Shown here: piece by piece, positions 34,299 through 43,100 of the stretch
Layout of the letters: the number at the start of each line of letters is the position of its first letter
Numbering within the stretch: the first letter of the stretch is position 1
DNA from: JAEYZM01 sp943372195
GTDB taxonomy: Bacteria > Bacteroidota > Bacteroidia > Sphingobacteriales > Sphingobacteriaceae
DNA length: 64,000 nucleotides
Direction of reading: 5' to 3'
Assembly (NCBI GenBank): GCA_943372195.1
Contig: CALRXS010000015.1
Location: 1-64,000, forward strand
The notes under the pieces: model-generated
Database searches by the model: none
Seen by the model: the letters and a program-made list of their open reading frames with translations, nothing else
Told to the model about the DNA's origin: nothing
Position numbers and translations under genes: made by a program

Positions 34299-35321
34299 AT
34301 GAAAATTGGCATTAACGGATTCGGAAGAATAGGCAGACTAGTATTTAGAGCTGCTATAGAAAGAGAAGATATAGAAATAGTTGGTATCAATGATTTAGTA
34401 GATGCAGACTACATGGCTTATATGTTGAAATATGATTCAACACATGGCAGATTTGAAGGAGAAGTAAGAGTTGAAGATGGATTCTTAATAGTAAGAAATC
34501 AAAGAATAAGAATAACTGCAGAGAAAGATCCATCGAATTTAGCATGGGACAAAATTGGTGCTACACATATAGTAGAGAGTACAGGTTTATTTTTAGATAA
34601 AGAGAAGGCGAGTTTGCATTTAAAAGCTGGGGCTAAGAAAGTAATTATTTCAGCACCTGCAAAAGATGATACGCCAACATTTGTAATGGGAGTAAACAAT
34701 GATGCATATCAATCAGACATGGATATTATTTCTAATGCATCATGTACTACTAATTGTTTAGCTCCATTGGCAAAAGTTATACATGATAATTTTGGTATCG
34801 AAGAGGGATTGATGACAACTATACATGCAGTAACTGCAACACAAAAAACAGTTGACGGCCCATCTGTTAAAGACTGGAGAGGCGGTAGAGGAGCTTATCA
34901 AAATATTATACCATCATCTACTGGTGCAGCAAAAGCTGTTGGCTTAGTAATACCATCATTAAAAGGTAAATTAACAGGTATGAGTTTCAGAGTACCTGTA
35001 CCCAATGTTTCAGTAGTAGACTTAACTTGTAAATTACAAAAAGAGGCAAGCTATGAAGAAATAAAGCAAGCTTTAAAGTTAGCATCTGAAACTAATTTAA
35101 AAGGCATACTAGGCTATACTGAAGACCCTGTTGTATCAAGTGATTTTATGGGTGATGCAAGAACAAGCATATTTGATGCAGAAGCTGGAATTATGCTTAG
35201 CAATAAATTTGTAAAACTTGTTGCATGGTATGATAACGAATGGGGTTATTCAAACAAGTTAGTAGACTTGATGCAATATGTACATGAAAGAGATCAAGAG
35301 CTATTAGAAGTAATAGCATAA
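34299..35321 (+). CDS. gapA: Glyceraldehyde-3-phosphate dehydrogenase
   Basis: GAPDH oxidises glyceraldehyde-3-phosphate with NAD in glycolysis. The 340 residues begin MKIGINGFGRIGRLVFRAA, have Asp32 in the cofactor loop (favouring NAD over NADP), the catalytic Cys149 in SNASCTTNCLAP, and a conserved histidine in TTIHAVTATQ near 176. The C-terminal WYDNEWGYSNKLVDL is typical. It is monocistronic with its own terminator. Confidence 0.97.
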   Translation: MKIGINGFGRIGRLVFRAAIEREDIEIVGINDLVDADYMAYMLKYDSTHGRFEGEVRVEDGFLIVRNQRIRITAEKDPSNLAWDKIGATHIVESTGLFLDKEKASLHLKAGAKKVIISAPAKDDTPTFVMGVNNDAYQSDMDIISNASCTTNCLAPLAKVIHDNFGIEEGLMTTIHAVTATQKTVDGPSVKDWRGGRGAYQNIIPSSTGAAKAVGLVIPSLKGKLTGMSFRVPVPNVSVVDLTCKLQKEASYEEIKQALKLASETNLKGILGYTEDPVVSSDFMGDARTSIFDAEAGIMLSNKFVKLVAWYDNEWGYSNKLVDLMQYVHERDQELLEVIA

Positions 35322-35357
35322 AAATATTTAAGATGCTTAGTGTTTGTAGTATAAATT

Positions 35358-35388
35358 GGGTTTGAACAGGTGGTTCAAGCCCTTTTTT
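35358..35388 (+). terminator. Terminator of gapA
   Basis: GGGTTTGAAC / GTTCAAGCCC form a 10-bp stem with one G-T pair and loop AGGTG, followed by TTTTTT. Confidence 0.9.
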
Positions 35389-35447
35389 CTTTTTCTACAT
35401 TAATCAAGAATATTAATTATTAGTTTATTATTACTAATTTAGATTAT

Positions 35448-36512
35448 ATGTCAATAATTATAAAAGGAATCGGCTCTTACATACCAAAGAATGAAATTAA
35501 AAATGAAGATTTTTTTCAACATGAATTTCGTTCTGAAGATGGACAATTATTACCACAAGGTAATGAAACAATTATCAGAAAATTTAAAGATATAACAGGT
35601 ATAAATGCAAGAAGATATGCAGATGATAATATGCTAACATCAGAGATGGGTACAAAAGCAGCATTATTAGCTATAGAAGATGCAGGTATAGATGTTAATG
35701 AAATAGATGCAGTTATATTCGCACATAATTTTGGAAACATTCCGAAAGAAACTGTACAAACAGATGTATTACCATGTCTTGCAACCAGAGTAAAGCACGA
35801 TTTAAAAATCACTAATGTTGATTGTGCTGCATTTGATATAATTTTCGGTTGCCCTGGGTGGATACAAGGTGTGATTCTTGCAAGACAATATATATTAGCA
35901 GGTGATGCAAAAAACGTTTTAGTGATTGGTGCAGAATCTTTATCGAGAGTTGTAGATCCTTTTGATAGAGATTCAATGATTTATTCGGATGGTGCTGGTG
36001 CAAGTATTATTTCGCTATCTGAAGATGAAAGTGCTGGCATTTTATCTGTAGCAAGTCAAACCTTTGCTGATGAAGAAGCATTTTATCTATTCTTCGGACA
36101 TTCATATAAAGAAGACTACACTCCTGAAACAAGATACATTAAAATGCATGGTAGAAAAATATACGAATTTGCATTGAATAATGTACCATTAGCTATGAAA
36201 AAATGTTTAGATAAAGCAGGTGTTGATATTAATGATTTGCATAAAATTTTCATTCATCAAGCTAACGAGAAAATGGATGAAGCAATAATCGATCGATTTT
36301 ACAAACTTTATAATATTAGCGACATCCCTAAAAATATTATGCCTATGAGTATTCACGAATTAGGTAATAGTTCAGTAGCAACAGTTCCTACATTATATGA
36401 TTTAGTGAAAAGAAATACAATTGAAGATCATCATATCCAAAAAGGTGATGTAGTATTATTAGCTTCTGTTGGTGCTGGAATGAGTATAAACGCCATCGTT
36501 TACAAAGTATAA
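35448..36512 (+). CDS. 3-oxoacyl-ACP synthase III family protein (FabH-like)
   Basis: This thiolase-fold condensing enzyme has the KAS III catalytic triad: Cys135 in IIFGCPGWIQG, His270 in IFIHQAN and Asn307 in ELGNSSVAT. At 354 residues it is longer than housekeeping FabH (about 320) because of insertions near 20-45 and around 205-235. It stands alone, with no fatty-acid genes nearby, so it may be an accessory condensing enzyme rather than the main FabH. The exact acyl substrate cannot be inferred. Confidence 0.88.
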   Translation: MSIIIKGIGSYIPKNEIKNEDFFQHEFRSEDGQLLPQGNETIIRKFKDITGINARRYADDNMLTSEMGTKAALLAIEDAGIDVNEIDAVIFAHNFGNIPKETVQTDVLPCLATRVKHDLKITNVDCAAFDIIFGCPGWIQGVILARQYILAGDAKNVLVIGAESLSRVVDPFDRDSMIYSDGAGASIISLSEDESAGILSVASQTFADEEAFYLFFGHSYKEDYTPETRYIKMHGRKIYEFALNNVPLAMKKCLDKAGVDINDLHKIFIHQANEKMDEAIIDRFYKLYNISDIPKNIMPMSIHELGNSSVATVPTLYDLVKRNTIEDHHIQKGDVVLLASVGAGMSINAIVYKV

Positions 36513-36724
36513 TCATTATAAACACTCAATTTTAGGTAAGATTACATACATTAAGTCTCTGTAACACTTGTATTTATTGAGATTTTCACATAGTGTTAAT
36601 AATTTTTTATATGTGGGGCTTGATTATATCAGATTTTACTTCTTCTTTTATGTAATAAAATCAAGTGTTTCAAGAGAAATTAAAAATTAAAACATAAGTA
36701 TTAACTAAAATTTACTCAACAATT

Positions 36725-37000
36725 ATGAACAAAGCAGAATTAATCGAAGCAATGGCTTCAGGTGCAAAATTAACAAAAGCAGATGCTGGTAGAGCTTTAG
36801 ATGCATTTTTAGAGGCAACTACTAAGACATTAAAAAAAGGTGATAAACTTACATTAGTAGGTTTTGGAACTTGGTCAGTAACTAAGAGACCTGCAAGAAC
36901 AGGACGTAACCCTAAAACTGGTAAAGCGATTAAAATTGCTGCTAAGAAGGTTGCTAAATTCAAAGCTGGTGCTGCATTAGCAAAAGTTGTTAACAAGTAA
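36725..37000 (+). CDS. hup: HU-family DNA-binding protein
   Basis: HU is the small, abundant nucleoid protein that bends DNA. The 91 residues have the N-terminal MNKAELIEAMASGAKLTKAD helices and the conserved GFGTWSVTKRPARTGRNPKTG arm (47-67). The C-terminus is lysine-rich. It is monocistronic with a strong terminator. The 212-bp gap upstream shows no further gene; it has a possible long-range pairing of AACACTTG (36563-36570) with CAAGTGTT (36662-36669), possibly leader structure. Confidence 0.95.
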   Translation: MNKAELIEAMASGAKLTKADAGRALDAFLEATTKTLKKGDKLTLVGFGTWSVTKRPARTGRNPKTGKAIKIAAKKVAKFKAGAALAKVVNK

Positions 37001-37015
37001 TCTTTGTCAATGAAT

Positions 37016-37051
37016 AAAAAAAAGACCCGAAAAATTTCGGGTCTTTTTTTT
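37016..37051. terminator. Bidirectional terminator (HU / universal stress protein)
   Basis: AAGACCCGAAA / TTTCGGGTCTT form an 11-bp stem with loop AA and A- and T-runs on the two sides. It serves the HU gene (plus) and the stress protein gene (minus). Confidence 0.92.
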
Positions 37052-37944
37052 TACCATCCGTATGGATGTAGATCTATAGTACTTGGGTGTCGAGTTGGTT
37101 GAATACTCAATACTGGTACCTTTGAATGATTAATTAATTGTTGTGCAGTAGGGCCCATAATAAAATCAACAACATCTTCATTTTCCATATCAGCCATCAC
37201 TAAAATCAAATCCACCTCTTGATCTTTAGCACATTTTAATATTTCTTTGGCTGCATTACCTTGAGTTAAAAACAATCTATTTGGTATTTTATTTTCATCA
37301 ACAATTGCTTTGATTTGTGCAGCTTCTCTTTCTATTTTTTGTAAATGCGCATCTTCTACTTCAGTATCTATACCCAAAGTAATTAACTCTGCATTAAACC
37401 ATTTAGCATAGTTTATAGCAAACTTCACTTTCTGTCTTGAATATGGATCATCTTTAAATGGCATTAGTATTTTACGAATTCCATTTTCAGACATTTTATT
37501 TTGAACTGACAATACCGGACAATTAACTTCAGAAATAACTCTTACTGCATTGCTACCAATAATGAATTCTCTAAAACCACTTACTCCATGGGTACTCATT
37601 ACAATTAAATCAAACTTATTTTCATTTACATAGTCTGTCAATACCCTGTGACTTCTTCCAAACTCTACATGTGTAGAAATTTTAATTTGATACTTTTGTT
37701 CTAAAGATGTTGCAAGCTCAGAAATTTGTTTAGATTTTATTGCAAGCATGTCAACCTCTCTTTGAATAATTTCTTCGGTATTCAAATAAAAATCACCTGG
37801 TACTGCCATGGTTAACAACTCTTCAATTACGTGAAATAAATGAATATTAGATCCATGAATATTTGCTATGTTAACTGCATAATCAATAGCATAGAGAGAT
37901 AACTCTGAAAAATCTGTAGGTATTAAAATTTTCTTGATTTCCAT
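37051..37944 (-). CDS. Universal stress protein with two UspA domains
   Basis: The 297 residues contain two tandem UspA folds (about 1-147 and 155-285). The first starts KKILIPTDFSELSLYAIDYA and has the nucleotide-loop pattern STHGVSGFREFIIGSNAVRVI near 115-135. The second starts RKILMPFKDDPYSRQKV, and its loop is degenerate (MADMENEDVVDFIMGPTAQQLI). The first domain probably binds ATP. Such tandem proteins take part in stress and stationary-phase survival, with unclear mechanism. Palindromes in the divergent upstream region suggest regulation. Confidence 0.9.
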   Translation of the reverse strand: MEIKKILIPTDFSELSLYAIDYAVNIANIHGSNIHLFHVIEELLTMAVPGDFYLNTEEIIQREVDMLAIKSKQISELATSLEQKYQIKISTHVEFGRSHRVLTDYVNENKFDLIVMSTHGVSGFREFIIGSNAVRVISEVNCPVLSVQNKMSENGIRKILMPFKDDPYSRQKVKFAINYAKWFNAELITLGIDTEVEDAHLQKIEREAAQIKAIVDENKIPNRLFLTQGNAAKEILKCAKDQEVDLILVMADMENEDVVDFIMGPTAQQLINHSKVPVLSIQPTRHPSTIDLHPYGW

Positions 37945-37971
37945 ATTTAGTTATTGTTTACACAATTATAC

Positions 37972-38031
37972 TATCATATTTACGGAAAAAATATGATAAT
38001 AGTCATTTATATCAACAAAAATTTAGTTGAT
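37972..38031. promoter_or_regulatory. Two inverted repeats in the divergent stress protein / Omp28 gap
   Basis: TATCATATTT (37972-37981) pairs exactly with AAATATGATA (37989-37998) across 7 nt. ATCAAC (38011-38016) pairs with GTTGAT (38026-38031) across 9 nt. Both lie in the 134-bp gap between divergent genes, and the first is 28-54 bp upstream of the stress protein ATG. They look like operators; the regulators are unknown. Confidence 0.45.
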
Positions 38032-38078
38032 TTATAAAAATAAAAATTCATATTTATAAATAATTAAAAACCAATACA

Positions 38079-40115
38079 ATGAAAAAAACCTTTACTTTAT
38101 TTTTCGCAATTTTAGGTGTTTCAATCTCTTCTATTGCACAAACTACTTTCAATGATGATTTTGAAAGTTATACTGTGGGTTCTAAATTAGGACCACAATC
38201 AATTAACTGGACAACCTGGAGTGGTGCCGATGGAGGTACTGAAGATGTAAATGTTGTTAGTAACGATGCTAAAAGTGGCACTAAATCGATTTATTTTAAC
38301 TCTACCAGCACTAATGGAGGTCCGGCTGATGTTGTATTACCATTCGGAGGCGTATACAATACTGGTAATTTCAAATTCACTTCATGGTTTAAAGTACCAA
38401 CTGGTAAATCTGCTTACTTTAATTTTCAAGGTTCTGCAGTAATTGGTACAACATGGGCGATGGATTGTTATATGAATGCTAATGGTACATTTCAAATTGG
38501 AAATGCTACTAATTTATTCTTAACTGGTAATTATCCTCAAGGTACTTGGTTTGAAGTTCGAGCTGAGATTAATTTGAATGCAAACCAATGGTCTATGTAC
38601 GTAGACTCTGTATTAGTTGGTACTTTTACTAATAACATTAATCAAATTGCTTCAATTGACTACTACCCAGCTAATGCTCAAGCATCATTCTGGGTTGATG
38701 ATGTATCTTATCAGTATACACCATATGTAGCACCTTCAGTGAATGCTGCTTTGTATTCATTTTCTATGCAAAATGGATTAGTCGGACAAAACAGAAATCC
38801 GAAAGTTGCAATCAGAAACCTAGGTCAAACTGCCATACAATCATTTGATTTAAAAGTGAAATATAATGGTGATTCAATAATCAAAAACATCACTAACATC
38901 AATGTAGCTGCATTAGCAACTTATGATGTTACTATACCTGAAACATTCGTCTTGGCGACTGGTAGTAATAATGCAATTGCAAGCATCACAAATGTGAATG
39001 GTAATGGAAATGACGGTGACCAATCTGATGATAATAAATCAATAGTTATAAATCCGATTGTTGCTGCAGAAGGCAAAATGCTTTTAGCAGAAGAAGCTAC
39101 TGGAACTTGGTGTCAATGGTGCCCACGTGGTGCAGTATTCATGGATTTTATGCAAACAAGCTACGATGGATATTTCGCAGGTGTTGCTGTTCATAATAAC
39201 GACCCAATGGTTTATACAGAATATGATGCTGCTGTATCATCATACGTACCTGGTTACCCTAGTGTAATTATGGATAGAACTACAATAATAGACCCAAGCG
39301 ATATGGAAGCTGATTTTGCTTCTAAGATTACGGTTGCTCCTTCAGTATCAATTTTAAACGGTGCTACTTATAATGCTACTACTCGTACATTAAAAGTTTC
39401 TTTAAGCTCTACGATGAAAAAAGATATTTCAGGTAATTACAAAGTAACTTGTATTTTAACTGAAGACAGTGTACGCGGTACGGGTTCTGGCTATAACCAA
39501 GCAAATGCATATGCAGGTGGTAACAACGGCGTAATGGGTGGTTATGAATTATTAGCAAATCCTGTGCCTGCTAATAGAATGGTTTACGATCATGTTGGTA
39601 GAATTATTTCACCGAGCTTTACTGGTTATGAAAATGCTTATGGTGCAACTGCAGATAGCGGTATTACTGTGACACATACTTTAACTTTTACTTTACCAGC
39701 AACATGGAAAGAAAATAAGTTACATATCATTGGTGCAATATTCGATGAAAATAATTTATCTGTTAATGCAAGCATGTCAACGATTGCTGAAGCAGTTGCT
39801 AATGGTTATGTAAGCGGAACAGAAATTGGTGGCAACTCTGTAGGTGTTGAGAATTTATTAGGCCCTGATGCTATTCGCCTCGCTCCTAACCCTGCAAATA
39901 ATTTAAGCAATATATTAATTGACCTAAATTCAGAAGCTAATGTCTCAGTTGAAATTTATTCAATTACTGGTGCATTAATTAGTTCTAAAAATTACGGTGA
40001 ATTGAATGGTTCTTTTCAATTACCAATTAATACATCTGAATTAAATTCAGGTATATATTTAGTGAATGTGAAAATTGGAAATGAATTAAAAGTTTTGAAA
40101 TTAGCGAAAAACTAA
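38079..40115 (+). CDS. Omp28-related T9SS-secreted protein
   Basis: The 678-residue surface or secreted protein has a signal peptide (about 1-20, ending SSIAQ), a laminin-G/concanavalin-like domain (about 25-210) and a CARDB-like segment (about 215-310). An Omp28-type domain follows (about 330-590) with a thioredoxin-like CxxC motif, GTWCQWCPRG near 342-351. A type A T9SS sorting domain spans about 600-678 (RLAPNPANNLSN to GIYLVNVKIGNELKVLKLAKN). The CxxC suggests a redox or disulfide role. It has its own terminator. Confidence 0.87.
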   Translation: MKKTFTLFFAILGVSISSIAQTTFNDDFESYTVGSKLGPQSINWTTWSGADGGTEDVNVVSNDAKSGTKSIYFNSTSTNGGPADVVLPFGGVYNTGNFKFTSWFKVPTGKSAYFNFQGSAVIGTTWAMDCYMNANGTFQIGNATNLFLTGNYPQGTWFEVRAEINLNANQWSMYVDSVLVGTFTNNINQIASIDYYPANAQASFWVDDVSYQYTPYVAPSVNAALYSFSMQNGLVGQNRNPKVAIRNLGQTAIQSFDLKVKYNGDSIIKNITNINVAALATYDVTIPETFVLATGSNNAIASITNVNGNGNDGDQSDDNKSIVINPIVAAEGKMLLAEEATGTWCQWCPRGAVFMDFMQTSYDGYFAGVAVHNNDPMVYTEYDAAVSSYVPGYPSVIMDRTTIIDPSDMEADFASKITVAPSVSILNGATYNATTRTLKVSLSSTMKKDISGNYKVTCILTEDSVRGTGSGYNQANAYAGGNNGVMGGYELLANPVPANRMVYDHVGRIISPSFTGYENAYGATADSGITVTHTLTFTLPATWKENKLHIIGAIFDENNLSVNASMSTIAEAVANGYVSGTEIGGNSVGVENLLGPDAIRLAPNPANNLSNILIDLNSEANVSVEIYSITGALISSKNYGELNGSFQLPINTSELNSGIYLVNVKIGNELKVLKLAKN

Positions 40116-40128
40116 TTTTATAATGTCA

Positions 40129-40159
40129 AAAAAAAAGCCCTCAATTGAGGGCTTTTTTT
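40129..40159. terminator. Bidirectional terminator
   Basis: The palindrome GCCCTCAATTGAGGGC is flanked by A and T runs and lies between the convergent Omp28-type gene and the giant T9SS protein gene. Confidence 0.9.
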
Positions 40160-43100
40160 ATTCAATAATTATTTTTTGATCGTATCGATAATCACTTGAT
40201 TTTAATCTTAAAATATACATGCCTGGTAAATTATGCTCAATATCTATTGAGCTTCGTTCGCTAGTAATCAAATTATTTAATTCTATTCGTTTCACAACTT
40301 GTCCTAATAAATTAATTAACTCCACTTCGAATTTATCGTTTTTAACTACATCAAATTCTAGAATAAATTTACCGGTATTCGGATTTGGTTTTACGTTTGC
40401 ATTGAAATAATTAGTAGAATAATTTACACCAGACAATAAAGCGAAAAACGAATCTGAGAAATTAGAACAAGTAGTATCTGAATTTGCAATTTCAACCATG
40501 TAATTTCCTGAAACAAATATTTTCAATGTTCTATCAATCGCATTCGGTATTAAGGTATCATTTAAATACCAACGATAACCAGCAGCAACATCCGTAGATA
40601 AAATAGAATCTGTTTGACTTATTATTGGTTTAACGGGCACTGTATTAAATAATACATTTAATGTATCTGTATACATTTTACATGTAGAGCCATTGCTAAG
40701 TTCAGCATGATAGTTTCCACTTTGCAATGCGAAATAATTCGTTTGCGTGGCACCAGAAATTATTGAATTGTTTCTATACCATTGAATATTTGCAGTAGTG
40801 TTTAAACTTAATACTGCCGTATCACCATCACATAAATCGAATGTTGCATTATTTGTTATGTATGCTTTCGCAGGTCTATCAAAGCTTGTAATTACAAAAT
40901 TAGCAGAAGTACTTGAACAGTTCGCATTAGAAACTTCTACAGTATAAGTTCCTGCCTCTTTAACAATTAATGTTGATGAATTCGCATTTGGTATCAATAC
41001 ATTATTTCTATACCATTTGTAATTACTAGCGGAACTAGAGCTGATAATTATACTATCACCATTGCAAAATGTTGTAGCACCTGCGATGCTTGGTGTCGCC
41101 GGACTTACCAATACAGTAGTATTTACTGCTGCTGATTGTACACTGCAGGTACCATTAATAACTTCAACAATATATGCACCTGCTTGCGAAGCGGTATATG
41201 AATTAGATGTAGCATTTAATATCAACTGATTATTTCTATACCATTTATATGAATAATTAGAATTAGAATCTGCTTTTAGTACTACTGATTCTCCAAAACA
41301 AAAAGTTGTATTACCTTGAGCAGTTATACTTGCAACAAGATTTTGATTATTTAACTTGAAGATACCACCAACTGTATTGCTTGTATTAAATCCTCCAGAA
41401 TAACCAGTATTTTGATTATAAAATCTCACACAATTATGTTGCAGGTTATCTAAGACTGTCCAAGTTGCCCCACCATCTTGAGTATAAGCTGTACCTGCAG
41501 AACCTGCTGCAGCACCCGATACATAATAGGTATTCGTTGTACCTGGTACATAAGCGATAGAATTTTTATTAGATATTGCTGTTAAATTATTCGTTAATAA
41601 TGTCCAGGTAGTACCACCATTACTTGTTGAATATAAAATTCCATTTTGAACTGGCGATAAGCTATTACAAATCATTATACCATTATTTTGATCTTTAAAT
41701 GCAAGATCAACGATAAAACAATTTGCTGCTAATGGAGTAGTTGTGACTGTCCAGTTTAAACCTTTATTCGTCGATTTATAAATTCTACCTTTCGTAGTTG
41801 TGTACCAAACGGTATTTCCTAATACATGATAATATCCTATAGTACCATACTCATCAGCTGCTAATGGAGCTGGAATATTTGCTTGTGGAACTCTTGTCCA
41901 GGTAGTACCACCATTGGTAGTTGTATAGATTTCGTGATAACCACCTTCTGGGTCACCTAAAGCAACGCCATCATTTACATTGAAGAAATGAACCACATTA
42001 ATAAATGAAGTTGATAAATTAAATGTTGCGGATGTTTGCTTTACCCAAGTAGTACCACCATTATTAGTTCTATACACACCTTGTGCGGCGATCGATGTGG
42101 TATTCGGATAAATGGCTGCCCATGCTGTATCTGCATTTATCGCTGAAAGATTAGCTAAACCATAATCAATAGTAATACCAGCAGCATTTACAGTTCCAGG
42201 AATCCAAGTTTGTCCGCCGTTGATAGTTCTACTATAATCTCTAACTGTAGCATTCCCACCTGAACCATCATAAGCACTAGCCCAAGCAATGTTTTCATTT
42301 ACTATTGAAACATCATTGATACCTCTTGAAATAGCTGAGAAACCTGTAGCTTGAACATCCCAAGATAAACAAGATGCTACACCAGCTTGGTTAACTGTGA
42401 TATAAGCAGATTTTGTTACCGAATCTGCACCAGCAGAATTAGTAACTTTTAATTTCACTGAATAAACTCCAGCTGTATTATATGTAACACTTGGATTTTG
42501 TGCAACTGAAGTGTTTGGTGAGCCACCATTGAATGTCCAGTTCCAAGAATTTGGTGTATTTGTAGATGCATCAGTAAAACTAATTGATGCACCTTCAAAA
42601 ATTGTTGTTTGTGCTGCATTGAAATTTGCAACAGGTGCAGCAACAAAAGTATACAATGGAGATTCCCATAAACCTCTGCCGTAAGTTGCTGCTCTAATTT
42701 TAGTAGTTGTATAATGAATTTCTAAGTCTTGTACTTTAACATTTGGAAGATTTGTCATGAATGACATCCATGCTACACTATTACTTTTGTAATATACTCC
42801 AACATCTGTTCCTATGTATATCGCATCATTTGAATTGTTTTCATATTCAATGCAATTCACTGGTAAATTTGGTAAACCAGATGAAATGTTCGTCCAGGTA
42901 GTACCTCCATTTGAACTATAAAAAACTTTATTAGTAGAGCTATAACCAGAGAATACTGCCCAAATTTTATTGGCATCCGTATTAGAAATTGCAACATCTT
43001 TTAAGTAAGCAGTAGATGTCGGAAGGCCTGCAACTATTGATGTCCATGAGGTTCCACCATTTGTAGTTTTGTATAATCGATTACCTTTACCTGCATAAAT

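Noticed and set aside
36712..36996. Minus-strand frame of 94 residues opposite HU
   Set aside because: It is antisense to the clear HU gene; the alanine- and leucine-rich product is a mirror artefact.
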